This document shows, in pieces, positions 1 to 10,020 of a stretch of DNA of 64,000 nucleotides. This DNA comes from Isoetes taiwanensis (lineage: Eukaryota > Streptophyta > Lycopodiopsida > Isoetales > Isoetaceae), in the NCBI GenBank assembly GCA_021234155.1, contig JAJEKV010000012.1, forward strand, positions 4,279,789 through 4,343,788, given 5' to 3'. The translations under genes and the position numbers were made by a program. The notes under the pieces were generated by a model, which saw only the letters and a list, made by a program, of their open reading frames with translations, was not told where the DNA came from and searched no databases. How positions within the stretch are numbered: the first letter of the stretch is position 1; the number at the start of each line of letters is the position of its first letter.

Positions 1-1
1 A

Positions 2-370
2 GGAGTTGAGCATCTCTCATCAAATTTTAAAACATATTGCATTGATAGAGGGATCAAAAGGCAATACACTTGTAGCTATATGCCCAAGCAAAATGGAATA
101 TTAGAAAGAAAAAATATTAGAAAGACTATGTTAAAATATGCTGGCCTGCCTAATTACCTCTGGGAGAAGATAGTAAAGACTGCAGTGACGATTCAAAATT
201 CTTTACGATCAAATGTTTTGAGGGGAAAAAGCTCAAAAGAAATGTGGTCAGAGAAAATCCTAGATCTTGGAAAATTCAAAGTATTTGGATGTATTCCCGT
301 GGATGTTTGGATGGCAAATTCCATATATCCCATGTTATCGGTAAGGCAAATTCTGCAAGTTCTTTCATGA
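2..370 (+). pseudogene. Ty1/copia integrase fragment
   Basis: Reading frame 2 gives a copia-type integrase segment from the left edge: GVEHLSSNF, then an YMPKQNGILER motif (the usual copia PQQNGVAER block), GLPNYLWEK, RGKSSKEMWS and FKVFGC. These are the consecutive conserved blocks of the C-terminal half of the integrase core. Near position 320 the frame shifts (the expected HVIGKANS reading continues in another frame) and then stops, so this is a dead, partial copy. Its 5' part lies outside the window; no reverse transcriptase or LTR could be recognised downstream. Confidence 0.8.
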
Positions 371-896
371 GGGATGAGATCTAGACTCTTCCTCCACTTT
401 ATGTTGCGGTCTCACCATAAAGGAGCGGGTAGACCCAGGAGATGGGGCCACAAAAACTCAATGAGACAGCCTTTCTCGGTTGCGCTTCTTCGAAAGGCCG
501 TATCCTAATGCCCTACCTCTGAAGCACAATTCCCCTATCTAACCATTGAATCCTTGAATTAATACCATGCTATGAGGATGTCCAAGAAAATTCAATATCA
601 AGCTGCCATAAGATCAAACTGCGAACATCCCGCAGGCTATTTAGATAGAATTCTAATTGTTTATCGTGCACCACATGATGTGGACTCTGGAATGGCGAAC
701 CGACTTTGCCATATAGTTTGGAACACCAAAATTATCCTAGGGGCCAATTGATACGATATATTTTGCCAAATAAGAAAACAAGGACGCCTCATCAAGCAGT
801 TAGTAGCCACAATATAGGCTAATTGGCTTATGGATACTTTATGCTAAAAATTAAAATGCCTTCTCTATTTTAAGGCTTCTTTACTTTTTATGTATA
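371..896. other. No recognisable gene
   Basis: This stretch follows the copia scrap. It contains frequent stops on both strands and no motif I can assign. It may be further decayed retrotransposon sequence, but nothing directly shows it. Confidence 0.5.
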
Positions 897-1337
897 TATT
901 TGATACGGGTAAAGATAAAGTTACTTCGGTTTTGGTGATTCCGCGGAAAAAATATCCCTTCTAGTGGAATCACCAAAATCGCGCAGTAACTGCGCAGTCA
1001 CGCTGACTGCATCTGCCCCTTAACCAATTTTTTGCGCAGATCTTTGAGCTTGAATACCTCGCCGATCGAGCTGCAAATCGATTCGGACCACTTCTATGTG
1101 GGTTGGAATGAGACCGATTAGAGAAGGTCATCCATGCAAACCAAAAATCAGATCGAGCGCCTCCAGATTCAAAAGGACAAAAAATTGCCCTCAAAAGGTG
1201 CAGTTACTGCGTTACTGCACAGTTTGGGCGAGTGATTCTGCAGGACGGATTTTTTCTGTGGTGATTCTGCCGGAAGGGATATCTCTGCCACGGAATCACC
1301 AAAACTAGAGTAACTTTATCTTCACCCTATTTTATAC
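897..1337. mobile_element. Mutator-type MITE (element 907-1327)
   Basis: The left end GGGTAAAGATAAAGTTAC at 907 is matched in inverse orientation at 1310-1327 (GTAACTTTATCTTCACCC). The similarity continues inward through GTTTTGGTGATTCCG and an imperfect block around AATATCCCTTC, so the terminal inverted repeats span roughly 70 bp with gaps. The flanks are TATTTGATAC (897-906) and TATTTTATAC (1328-1337), a 10-bp target duplication with one mismatch. A 9-11 bp duplication and long inverted repeats are typical of the Mutator superfamily. The 421-bp body is moderately GC-rich and encodes no transposase, so it is non-autonomous. Confidence 0.85.
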
Positions 1338-1660
1338 TATAGCTAAAACTCATAAGAATATCTTATTTTCAATTAAATTTTTATTTTCCAACCAAAATTT
1401 TTGTAAAAAAACATTTGCCAACGTAATGGCGTGAGTTTGATTGATGATATACCATTTTAATTCTAATCATAATCTTTACTATCATGTTAATATAGCAATA
1501 AATTCAAAGTCGAGTGACAAACTATAAGGAATCCAATCAATGGATGAAACACAATAAATACATGAGTCAACAGCATAAATTGATTCAAACAAATTGAGAT
1601 CAACATTAGAGTTGTACCAACTCGATTCATTGGAAGTATACCTCGTTTTGGTTGTTTTAA

Positions 1661-1752
1661 TCTACCATATAGTGTGAGGAGGTGGAGAGATGGTCATAAT
1701 GGAGGGCCATTATCACCATCTCTCCATCTTTTGACACTATATATATGGTAGA
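1661..1752. other. Long imperfect hairpin 1
   Basis: Arms beginning TCTACCATATAGTGTGAGG and ending CACTATATATATGGTAGA fold back on each other. The central GGTGGAGAGATGGTCATAATGG pairs with CCATTATCACCATCTCTCC across a loop of about four bases (AGGG). The arm length is about 42 bp with a few mismatches and one 4-bp bulge. Size and shape resemble a plant miRNA precursor or a tiny foldback element. No protein is encoded. Confidence 0.75.
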
Positions 1753-1775
1753 TTGTACTTAGAGAGCATGCTTGC

Positions 1776-1861
1776 AATATGGCCGTGCACCGGATGGCAG
1801 TCTAGGTGTAGTTCAAAGCTTTTGACTGCACCTGAACTTCCGTCTGGTGCATGGCCATATT
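1776..1861. other. Long imperfect hairpin 2
   Basis: The left arm AATATGGCCGTGCACCGGAT pairs with the right arm ATCTGGTGCATGGCCATATT-like sequence ending at 1861. The inner AGTCTAGGTGTAGTTCAAA pairs with TTTTGACTGCACCTGAACT. It is an 86-nt foldback with roughly 38-bp arms, mostly G:U-compatible mismatches and a short loop. It sits only 23 bp after hairpin 1. The right arm abuts the tRNA-like tandem repeat family described next. Confidence 0.75.
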
Positions 1862-2405
1862 CTAAACAAGGTGCACCCTGGACTTCCACAGTCGTTGGAT
1901 CCGTCGATCCTACGGCCCAGACCATATGTTGAAGCCTCCTGGCACCTCTCGTTTCACTTATGGTCATTTATGATTGGGGGCACCTATGATTTTAAAGTAT
2001 AGAATATGAGTTTGTCTAAGGTTTTGATGGAATATCGAGCTTTTATACGGATTGCCTAAGGTTTTAGAATATGAAATACGGGGGCTCAAACCTCTACCAA
2101 AATAACTTAATGTCCTAATAAGACTAATTTGACCAACATAGCCAATGATCTAACATGATTATTCTTATTATTTCTTTTTTAAATCTATGTTTATTTTATT
2201 ATAACAACCCACTCAATTGTTTTTGGGATATGGTCTATGGTTTCACGAATTATCATTTTTACATCTATATCAAATCCCCCCGGAACCCCCTGTTATTGTG
2301 CTACATATTCTAAACGAGGTGCACCCTGGACTACCACAGTCATCGGATCCGTCGATCTGACGGCCCAGATCGTATGTTGGAGCCTCCTGGCACCTCTCGT
2401 TTCAT
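1859..2405 (-). repeat. Dispersed ~430-bp tandem unit with tRNA-like segment
   Basis: On the minus strand this locus holds a partial unit, then a full unit of a repeat also found at 29170-29822. The block GTGCACC..TGGACT..CCACAGTC..GGATCCGTCGA and CCTCCTGGCACCTCTCGTTTC occurs twice here (about 1868-1955 and 2318-2403), so the copies are tandem with a period near 450 bp. Between them lies a minus-strand segment with a B-box-like GGTTTGAGCCCCC (mutated from GGTTCGAGCCC) preceded by an A-box-like region, suggesting a tRNA-derived head. Confidence 0.65.
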
Positions 2406-3058
2406 TGATCCAAAAAATGTATCAGAGTTCTAGAAACTCCCGGAACCAAGGAAAAACGGTCGATCCAGCCATACCAATGATTGAGCACCGGATATTTTTA
2501 GCCGAAACTTAGTTATTCAGGATCTCCTGCCTTTTTGAAGATATTTGGGGATCAAAAAAGGGAAATCCGGAAATAGAACATTCCTGCCTTTAAATACAAC
2601 TGTTTTTCTCAGTTCTAATTCAGAAGTCCCGGTTGAGCGCTCTAAGAAACCTTATGCCTTGCTGTGATGGACGAGTTTGTCTCTAGTGTTTAGTTTTCTT
2701 TCTGTTTGCGGTTTGGTAATCAGGATAACGATTTCCTGTTGAAAAGCTTGAGCCCGGTTGGGTGGTTAAATCCTTCTAAAGATTGAAGTGCATATTTCTC
2801 TTTTGAAAATTCCTTTATCTAGATGTAGTAGCCTACAAATTCTATATGCTTTGGTTTCTGGCAATGTTACTCATGGAACACTTATTATTTAAAAAATATG
2901 AAAGGATGTTGTCATGATCTCTTGACAACTAAATTGTTTTTAACATTTGTCCTAGCATGCCACACCATACCTCATCCCTATGTCGAAAATTTGAAAGAAT
3001 TGCCCTAAATAAACATGTTCATTGCAAGTTTATTATTCCTATTAGGCACGTTGGGCAT
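2406..3058. other. No recognisable gene
   Basis: AT-rich sequence with short ORFs only. I see no conserved protein motif, RNA gene or repeat boundary. Confidence 0.5.
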
Positions 3059-3167
3059 GTTAGCTATGTGTACCAAATATGTTCCTTGAGGTCACTTTGG
3101 CGCTTGGAATTCACTACGTTAGCTATTTGTACCAAATACGTTCCTTGGGTCACTTTGGCGCTTGTAA
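3059..3167. repeat. Two tandem copies of a 59-bp unit
   Basis: GTTAGCTATGTGTACCAAAT..GTTCCTTGAGGTCACTTTGGCGCTTG at 3059 is repeated at 3118 with a few substitutions and a one-base deletion. It lies in non-coding DNA upstream of the Mutator-type element. Confidence 0.8.
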
Positions 3168-3429
3168 TTGTCTAATAGCTCCATATTTTGTGTTACACCA
3201 CTTTTGACTTGCCTAAGATGGTGGTGTATTGATCTGCAGTTTTTTAGGCTGCTTAAGACTGCTGGAAGCATGCCTCTTTAGCGAATCACTGAGAAATGTT
3301 CGCGACGGGCAGCCACGATAAATTCATGGGCAAATTATAAAAATGCCTTAGTATCTCACTTAAATTATAAAAATACCCATGTATTTCCATGAATTATAGG
3401 AATGCCATTCCGTGCTAAGTGGTGCCCAC

Positions 3430-6400
3430 CACTTAGGGTTTCCGTTGACTAGCCCAAAAGGTGCTCTGCCCGCGTTCTTGAGTCCCCAAATTCAATTCTA
3501 GGCACCCTTTTCGCCGCAGAGACCCTCAAACTTTGGGAGTCATGGCCACGAGAAGATGGGCGGCACAGGAAACAAAGGCGAGGGCCCCGCCAAAGCGGTC
3601 CCGATCGGCCATCATGGACGGGGAGAGAGTCATCCTCCATGAAGAAGGAGGCTCTGCCAAGGCTAAGGCCCCCTCACCAGGCCCCGCCCGTGAAGGGGAT
3701 TAATTGCTCGACCACATAGGAACTCCCCGCCTCTACAGAGAATTGGAGCCACATCAAAGCTGGAATGGAGGGGCTAACAAAGGTGCTGCAGATTGAGGGC
3801 TAATGGTGCCCCTGGGCGGCATGATGGCGTTGGAGATGGAGTCCCGGCATCCCATGTGCTCAAAAGGCAAATGTGGTCGAGAAGAACCGTATCACGTGCT
3901 TGAGACCGCGCGACATGTGGAAGATGGCCTTGGCCTTGCACACTTCGAGCCAAGCACCCGGGGCCATGCAGAGGTGACCGACATGCGGGCCGCCCTAGAC
4001 TCTGTGTTCATCACTCGGACACCATGACACAGGAGGAGGCCCAGAATGGGAGGAGATGATGGTCCACTTTTGTCTGAAGCTGATCGAGAGGTAGAGGCAG
4101 CCACCACCATGGCGGAGGAGCCGCAGTGCTCTTGCGCATCAGCCGGAACCGGCCGGGATCTTGAGGTAAAGATCGGCGAATGAACCCGACCCTCGGCGGC
4201 GGGTGTCTTGGCGGGGCTCCGAGCATCTCTGCTACTTCGAGCACAGGCTCCGAGGGGTTGCGGGCAACCATCCTGAGCGAGCGGGGTCTCCCTCTGAGAG
4301 ATTCATAGTCATTTCTTGGCGGTGCGGCGGGGGAGATGGCCAAGCAGCGGCCGAGCTGCGCAAGCTGTACTCCCGCCTTCCTGCCGGGGCGAAACGGGCT
4401 GGGGCAGCTATCCAGCCACGACCTCCCGCAGCCGGCGGCCCACGCCCCCCGCTGGCGCCCGCTCTCAAACCACTCCCGCCATCCCGGCCACATTCCGATC
4501 CTCCACGCCATCCCGGCCACCACCACCACCCCCGGCCACGGGGACCCGGCCTCCGCCCACCTTGGACCCAGAGCCCGCGAGAACTCGAGGCCGCAGGCGG
4601 AAGGGAACCTATCCTGGTAGTTCAGGCATGCGAGGCAGCAGGGGAGAGTCTGCGCCCACAACATCCAGAACACACATTCTCGATCGGATGACATTCGAGG
4701 CGATTCACATTTCTCGGCGGCGGCATGGGGCTGTGCCGGCCCGTGACGCCATTGTCATATTCCCGGTTGCGGATGCAGTGCGTGATGCCATATTGCGCCC
4801 GGGGGCGGATGTTGAAGGGACATCCACATGCGTGGGCGGGACCTCACCGCGTGCTTGGGGAGGCCGCCTTGACGGGGAGCTTAATGGGGAATTGGAGGCA
4901 TTACCGCCCAGCGAGGGCCACGGGGGGGGATTGGTTGGCGGGATGCACATTTTGGAAACCGGCCGCTGCTGGCTGAGACCCAGCGGCCCCAACCCACGGT
5001 TGCGGCCACCTTGCTTCTACTACCCACGGCCCCCTCTCACGCTCCCTCACGTTACCCGCCCTCTCAGCCACATCTGCCTCCCGGCTCCATCTACTTCTCA
5101 CTCGACCTCTCTGCTTCTCGTCCTCCCCCGCTTCAGGCTAGCGCATACCATCGGTGACAAATAGGAATTGTGCCTCCGGGTGGTCTCATGGAATTGTCGA
5201 GGCTTCCCTTAGCGAAGGGGGCGGTCTCGAACTTCAGTGGCGGCCCGGTATGGATCTCATCTTCCTCATGGAACATGGGAGCATCTTTGAGCCTGAGCTA
5301 CGATTTCTTAGGGTTACCAACATTTCTCGGTCTTCAATACACATGCGGGACAGGGGGGTCATGGTGGAGTGGCTTGCTACTACCGGACAACCTTGGCACA
5401 TTCGGTTACCCTCCGGAAAGGCAGACGGACACAACCGTACTTACGGGTTCGTTGTGCATAATACCCGTGGCAACCCTCTTTTTCGGCGCTGTTATTTCCC
5501 TCACGCAGCTGACACCTTCTATCGCAGCCACCCCGTCACGGATAGGATGGACCCGTATGTCGATCTATATGATGACATCTGGCCGACATCCGCGGATTGG
5601 GTAGGGTAGTCCTTCTTGGAGATTTCAATGCACGGACGGGAGTAGAGCAGCCCATGCGACTTGACCCCTGTTGTGATGTCCAACAGCGCCCGACGAGTAG
5701 CACAGCCCGCGGTCGGGGATGATGTGACCAGTCACTCGCTTTGTGAGGCGGTTGCTCTGCTATGTGGCATTTTGACTTGATAATTTGCAATGGCCTTTCC
5801 ACGGTGGCGATTCTGCAAGTGCACATGCGAGCCGGGACAATCGGGGGAGGGTCTAGTGTGGTGGACTATGTGCTTGTAGTTGCGCGAGATATGCATCTCG
5901 CTCGTTCGTTTAGGGTGGAGCCCGCGACGGTCGGGATGAGGAGAGTCCGACTCGGATCACCTCCACTTTATTTGGACCCTAGTTTGGCGAGCCGCGAACC
6001 CCCACTATGCCAGCCCCTCCACCCGTCCTCGGTTGGGACTTCGATTATGGCGGTGAGGACTTCTGTAGAATGCTCATGGGCGCCCTCCCGTAATTGGGAC
6101 CTCCACACTAGAAGCGTGAGCCAGACCGGTGACCGCTATTCGGGATGCGTGGACGGTGTGCTGGCAGACCCCCCGTCGCTCGGGGGTCAGACAACATTCC
6201 GTAGCCGATGGTTTGATGCGGTTGTAAAAAGCATAACGGCTCCCTGATCCACGATGCGGATCGGTACCGCTTGCGGACCACCACCGTCTGGCGCCCATCC
6301 CGGAACACCTGGTAAGCGGTACCTTGCCTGCTTTCGAGGGGAGATGTTGACTGTTGGACACTCATCCTCGAACCTTTTGGCGCCGAGTGCTTGAAGGCCA

Positions 6401-8645
6401 GCCCACCCTACGGGGGACATCACACGGGCGGTGGGAGCGGTACTTGCGGCGACTCTATGACCCATGGGGGGCAGCGTGCGCCCATACCCCCCGCAGGATG
6501 GCCCCATTGGTTCTGGGGCGGGGATGTTGAGGAGGGGCTGCGGCTAGCTAATGGGAAGGCGGTAGACCTCGATGGTATCGGGGGCGGAGTTACTCAAGTG
6601 GGCGGGGCGGCTTGTCTTGGGTCCTCACTACCTGTTCAACAGAGCATTGCGGGGAGGGTTTCCCAATGGACCCTAGCGGGGGTTGTTCCCATTCACAAGG
6701 CGACCCACCTTGTCGACCAGTGCCAGGACGATCATGAGTCATTCGGTTATTTGCCAAGCGTTGGGCATTCTCGGCGGCGATTGACCCGGTTGGCGGAAGC
6801 GTGGATGTCGAGCCCTCACCGCACCGGGGCTTCGACCCCGCCACTCAGCGATTGACCATATCTTTTCTGGCTGCGGGCGATTGAAAACGGCGGGAATCAT
6901 CGGGCGGACTTGTATTCTTTGCTTTGTGGACTTATAAAAGGCTTTTGTCTGATCCCGGGAAAAGGCTAGGCTGGGCTAGCGTCAGCTGGGGCTCCATTGC
7001 TGTCGCGAAATGCCATACTCTGAGGTTGTATGAGAGTTGTTTTGGCGGGATCGGTGAAGCCGGGCCAAGCATTCACCGGTAGTATCCGAGAGTCCGTGAG
7101 GGTTGCCCCCTCGCCAACACTTTTTGGCCTCTACATTGTCGATTAGAGCCACGGCTTCGAGCATGGGGGGATGGCATCGACTTTTGCACCCGGTCATCCG
7201 CCCGGCTCATCATCTCTATGGGCCGATGTTGGCCTCTTGTTGCCCACACCCGAAGCTATGCGGTCTCACACGGATGCCCTAGACACATTTTGTCGGGGCT
7301 TTCTGACATCTTGGCGTCAATCTGGCCAAGACCGGGGTGGTTCTCATATCCTCTTCCGTCACCCCATGCCTCTGCACTCACATATCGGGGGGGACACTGT
7401 GGGCGTCCGCCCACCTACAAGTACCTAGGGGTGGAGTTCCCCTCCCTTCTGGCGGAAGGCGTCTATCCGCTGCGGGTGGCAACGGCCGAGGCGCTTTATG
7501 CCATCTTGAGAACAAATCACCAGGCAGAGCTATATGATTGGGGACATCGGTCACATCTGTTAGGGCTGCCTTTTTGTCGAACTGTCCTTAAATGCGGGGT
7601 CGAAGTTTGAGGCCGATAGATCTCTTTGGCGACACGGAATGACTTGGAGCCGGTCTGCGAAGGCATTTTTAACGGGCACTTGGGGTGAAACCTTGATCCC
7701 TATCGGTTTCCGCTGAGAAATGGATTCTTGCGCTTGGGTGAAAATTATGATAGACACATCGTCTATTTTGGAAAAGTGGTTACTATGGGTGATGCTCGGC
7801 TCCCTTTTTGCTTACACCGTGGCCATGAGTCCCTTGAGCGGCTTAGGGCTGTTGGAGGGGTAAGAAGATCGGTGGTTCGCCAGGATGGAACGTGCAGGAG
7901 CACCAGTCTTGTCAAATGCACCGGGCGCAGGCGATCGTGGCGACTGCGGGGAGTACCTAGATGCTTGTTTCTGGGCAAGCTCACGGGACCCCATTGCTCT
8001 AAGCCTTGGTCAAAATGGCCCATTACAAGGAGCACATCAACCCCGTGTTAGCCCGGGGCCACCGACTCTACCTGCGTTCCCGGTTTGCCTTTGAAAAAGC
8101 GCAGACTCATTGCCTCCATTACGCACGGGTGCCCACCATCTTCGCGCGCGAGGCGGGAAGGTGGATTGGGGGAGCCCGCCGAAACGAGCTCTGTCGGTCT
8201 TTGTCAAGCGGGTGCCGTTGAGGATGAGTCTCACACTTTCGAGTTGCCCGGCGTTCCCGGTCGGATCCGGGCGGAATCGCTCCCTTAATGCGGCGGACGT
8301 GCCCTTTGCATTCGCCGATGAACACACCGTCGATGCGTGCCACGGGGTCATACATCCGGGAGGTGCTGGACTGCGAGTCTGCCCCCTTTGCCCTCTTTGC
8401 CGTCCGTCCCGACTAGGCACTACGGGGGTGGTGCATGACTGTATATATTGGGATGTTTCTGCATTTTATATGATTAGCACAGTTTGTCAGCAGGCTGATT
8501 GCTGCCACGGTTTTTCCCTCGAAAACCCTTCGGGGCGGGGGTTTTTTAATCCGGGCAGTAATCCGCTTGCTGCGTTTTTGTATTGGGTCCCATAGACCGA
8601 TTGGTCTCCGTGGACGATAAAAGTACCTTCCTTCCTTCCTTCCTT
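3430..8645 (+). mobile_element. LINE copy 1, frame-broken, GC-rich
   Basis: This is a non-LTR retrotransposon with many frameshifts. An ORF1-like part contains a proline-rich stretch (about 4400-4600) and an RNA-binding-like segment (VFPVADAVRDAILRPG near 4770). ORF2 starts with an endonuclease (VVSWNCRGF near 5175; LLGDFNARTG near 5610; CNGLSTV and SSVVDYVL near 5790-5880). It continues through reverse-transcriptase pieces (RRLYDPWG near 6450; CFVDLKKAF-like near 6925) and a C-terminal region matching copies 2 and 3. The 3' end GGTCTCCGTGGACGATAAAA (near 8606-8623) is followed by a (CTTC)n run. The exact 5' boundary is uncertain. Base composition is much more GC-rich than the flanks. Confidence 0.75.
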
Positions 8646-9290
8646 ACTAGAAGCTTTTGCCAAAATCACTTAAGTTTATGATATGGTAAAATCGTTTTTA
8701 TATGAATGGAATGGAATGGCACGGCTTTCGAAAATAAACCCTTGCTCAAGACTATGGCTCTAGCGACATCTGCCATCCCCATACACGTCCTTCCTTCTTT
8801 TCCTCTCCATCTTTGCCATCTGCCCATTGTTGCGCTATGGAACAGCCTTGAAATGTCATTCATTTAGATCTCATATGGATTCTGAAATGTTATTCTTTCA
8901 GATTTCATGTTTTGGATTGTGCCCAGCCATAGAAGCCCTACAAAGCGACATGACAGAGTCGCCAAATTGTGGTGAGAATGCACCCGAAACTACAGAAATG
9001 TTGCCAATTTGTCGGTGATGCATTGCATGGTGGTTTCTACCGCCGCTTCTACAGAAAAGCTTGCAGAGGGAATTCAACTGCTTGATAAATGAGATCCTTC
9101 TCAGGCACAATGAGATTTTCCAGTAGCTTTTGCTGCTAAAGGGTATGGAAGATGCAAGGCAATGCTCTTTGAAAAGAGTTAAACCAGAGATTGCTAGACC
9201 ATATAAGCAAATCAAGCTCAAATCTCAAGCTTTTGCAGTGATTCGGCAGATCCCTAGCTATACGGTGCAATGTATTTATGGGGATAGGAG
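8646..9290. other. Right interior of the Mutator-type element
   Basis: This is the non-LINE part of the element between the LINE's CTTC tail and the right inverted repeat. Short ORFs exist on both strands but none has a recognisable domain. It could be captured host sequence or original element filler. Confidence 0.4.
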
Positions 9291-9449
9291 CTCGACATAG
9301 GGGCATTAATTTATGGGAATACGGGGGTATTTTCATAATTTAGATAGGGGATTGTTATAAGTTGCCCTAAATTCATTATTTATTCATTATTTATTCATTA
9401 TTTTCATTTCCTTATTGGGTTTTATGTTCATCTTGGCTTCCTGACCATT

Positions 9450-10020
9450 GATCTGCAGAATATGCCCTCGTCTATGCCACACGAACGGCTATAACATTTT
9501 CCATTGGAAATACGTCTGCCACTTCCAATGGTGCAGACGCAGCTTCATATTTCCCGCTGCAAGCATTTTCCAACCATCGCCGCCACCATATACGGCCCTG
9601 AATTTTTGGCCCATGCAAAATTTTCACTGCCCACAAGCTCAAAATCTTCCGCACCGCAGTTTTGTCTGGTTATGCCCTATTCGGTGCCTCCCAAGCTTGA
9701 TCTGAGAAAAATAAGAGGATTTTTTTCTCGCGAAACCACGATTCTTAGCCGTAAGGCGTGCCTTTGAGATGGGTTATTCATCACATTTACACTTCTCCAT
9801 GTTCCGATCTCTAAATCCAAGCTTCCAAGCTTGCCGGCCGGAATCAAAATACGCAAAAAAATGTCTGCCACAAACTATTCCGGGGGTTAAAATTCTGTAA
9901 TGCATTGGCCAGCTGCCCATTCCTTTCCATGGATCTGAGACTGGGTCGTAGATTTGTACCAAGTCCAAATGCTCGTCCCTTTCCTCCGGCAACAAAAATC
10001 CCAAATGATCCTGTATGCAT
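9450..10020 (-). pseudogene. Kelch-repeat (F-box/kelch-like) gene fragment
   Basis: On the minus strand a segment reads LVQIYDPVSDPWKGMGSWP, then a PGIVCGRHFFAYF-like stretch and a basic tail (about 9774-10010). The YDP..D.W motif with surrounding hydrophobic strands is the signature of a kelch blade, and plant F-box/kelch proteins are the commonest source. The frame stops at 9774. Downstream, other frames carry a few protein-like runs (EDFELVGSENFAWAK near 9640), suggesting frameshifts. The upstream part of the gene is cut off by LINE copy 3, which begins at about 10010-10025. No F-box could be seen. Family assignment is moderate. Confidence 0.45.

Larger units (their letters stand above)
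3319..9376. mobile_element. Mutator-type element (3328-9367) interrupted by a LINE
   Basis: A perfect 9-bp direct duplication, TAAATTCAT, flanks the element (3319-3327 and 9368-9376). The left end GGGCAAATTATAAAAATGCC is matched by the reverse complement of the right end (GGGCAACTTATAACAATCCC). Both ends continue with TAAATTAT(A/G)AAAATACCC, then GTATT(T/C)CCAT(G/A)AATTA. The terminal inverted repeats are about 75-85 bp with one gap. A 9-bp duplication points to the Mutator superfamily. Most of the interior (about 3430-8645) is a GC-rich LINE, so the original element was probably a non-autonomous one of only about 0.8 kb. No MULE transposase was found. Confidence 0.85.

Noticed and set aside
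4011-4694. A 227-codon minus-strand frame
   Set aside because: Shadow of the plus-strand LINE in GC-rich DNA; no domain seen.
4316-5164. A 282-codon open frame in the GC-rich region, proline/arginine-rich
   Set aside because: It overlaps LINE ORF1 in several frames; only the VFPVADAVRDAILRPG part looks like real LINE protein, so it is not a separate gene.
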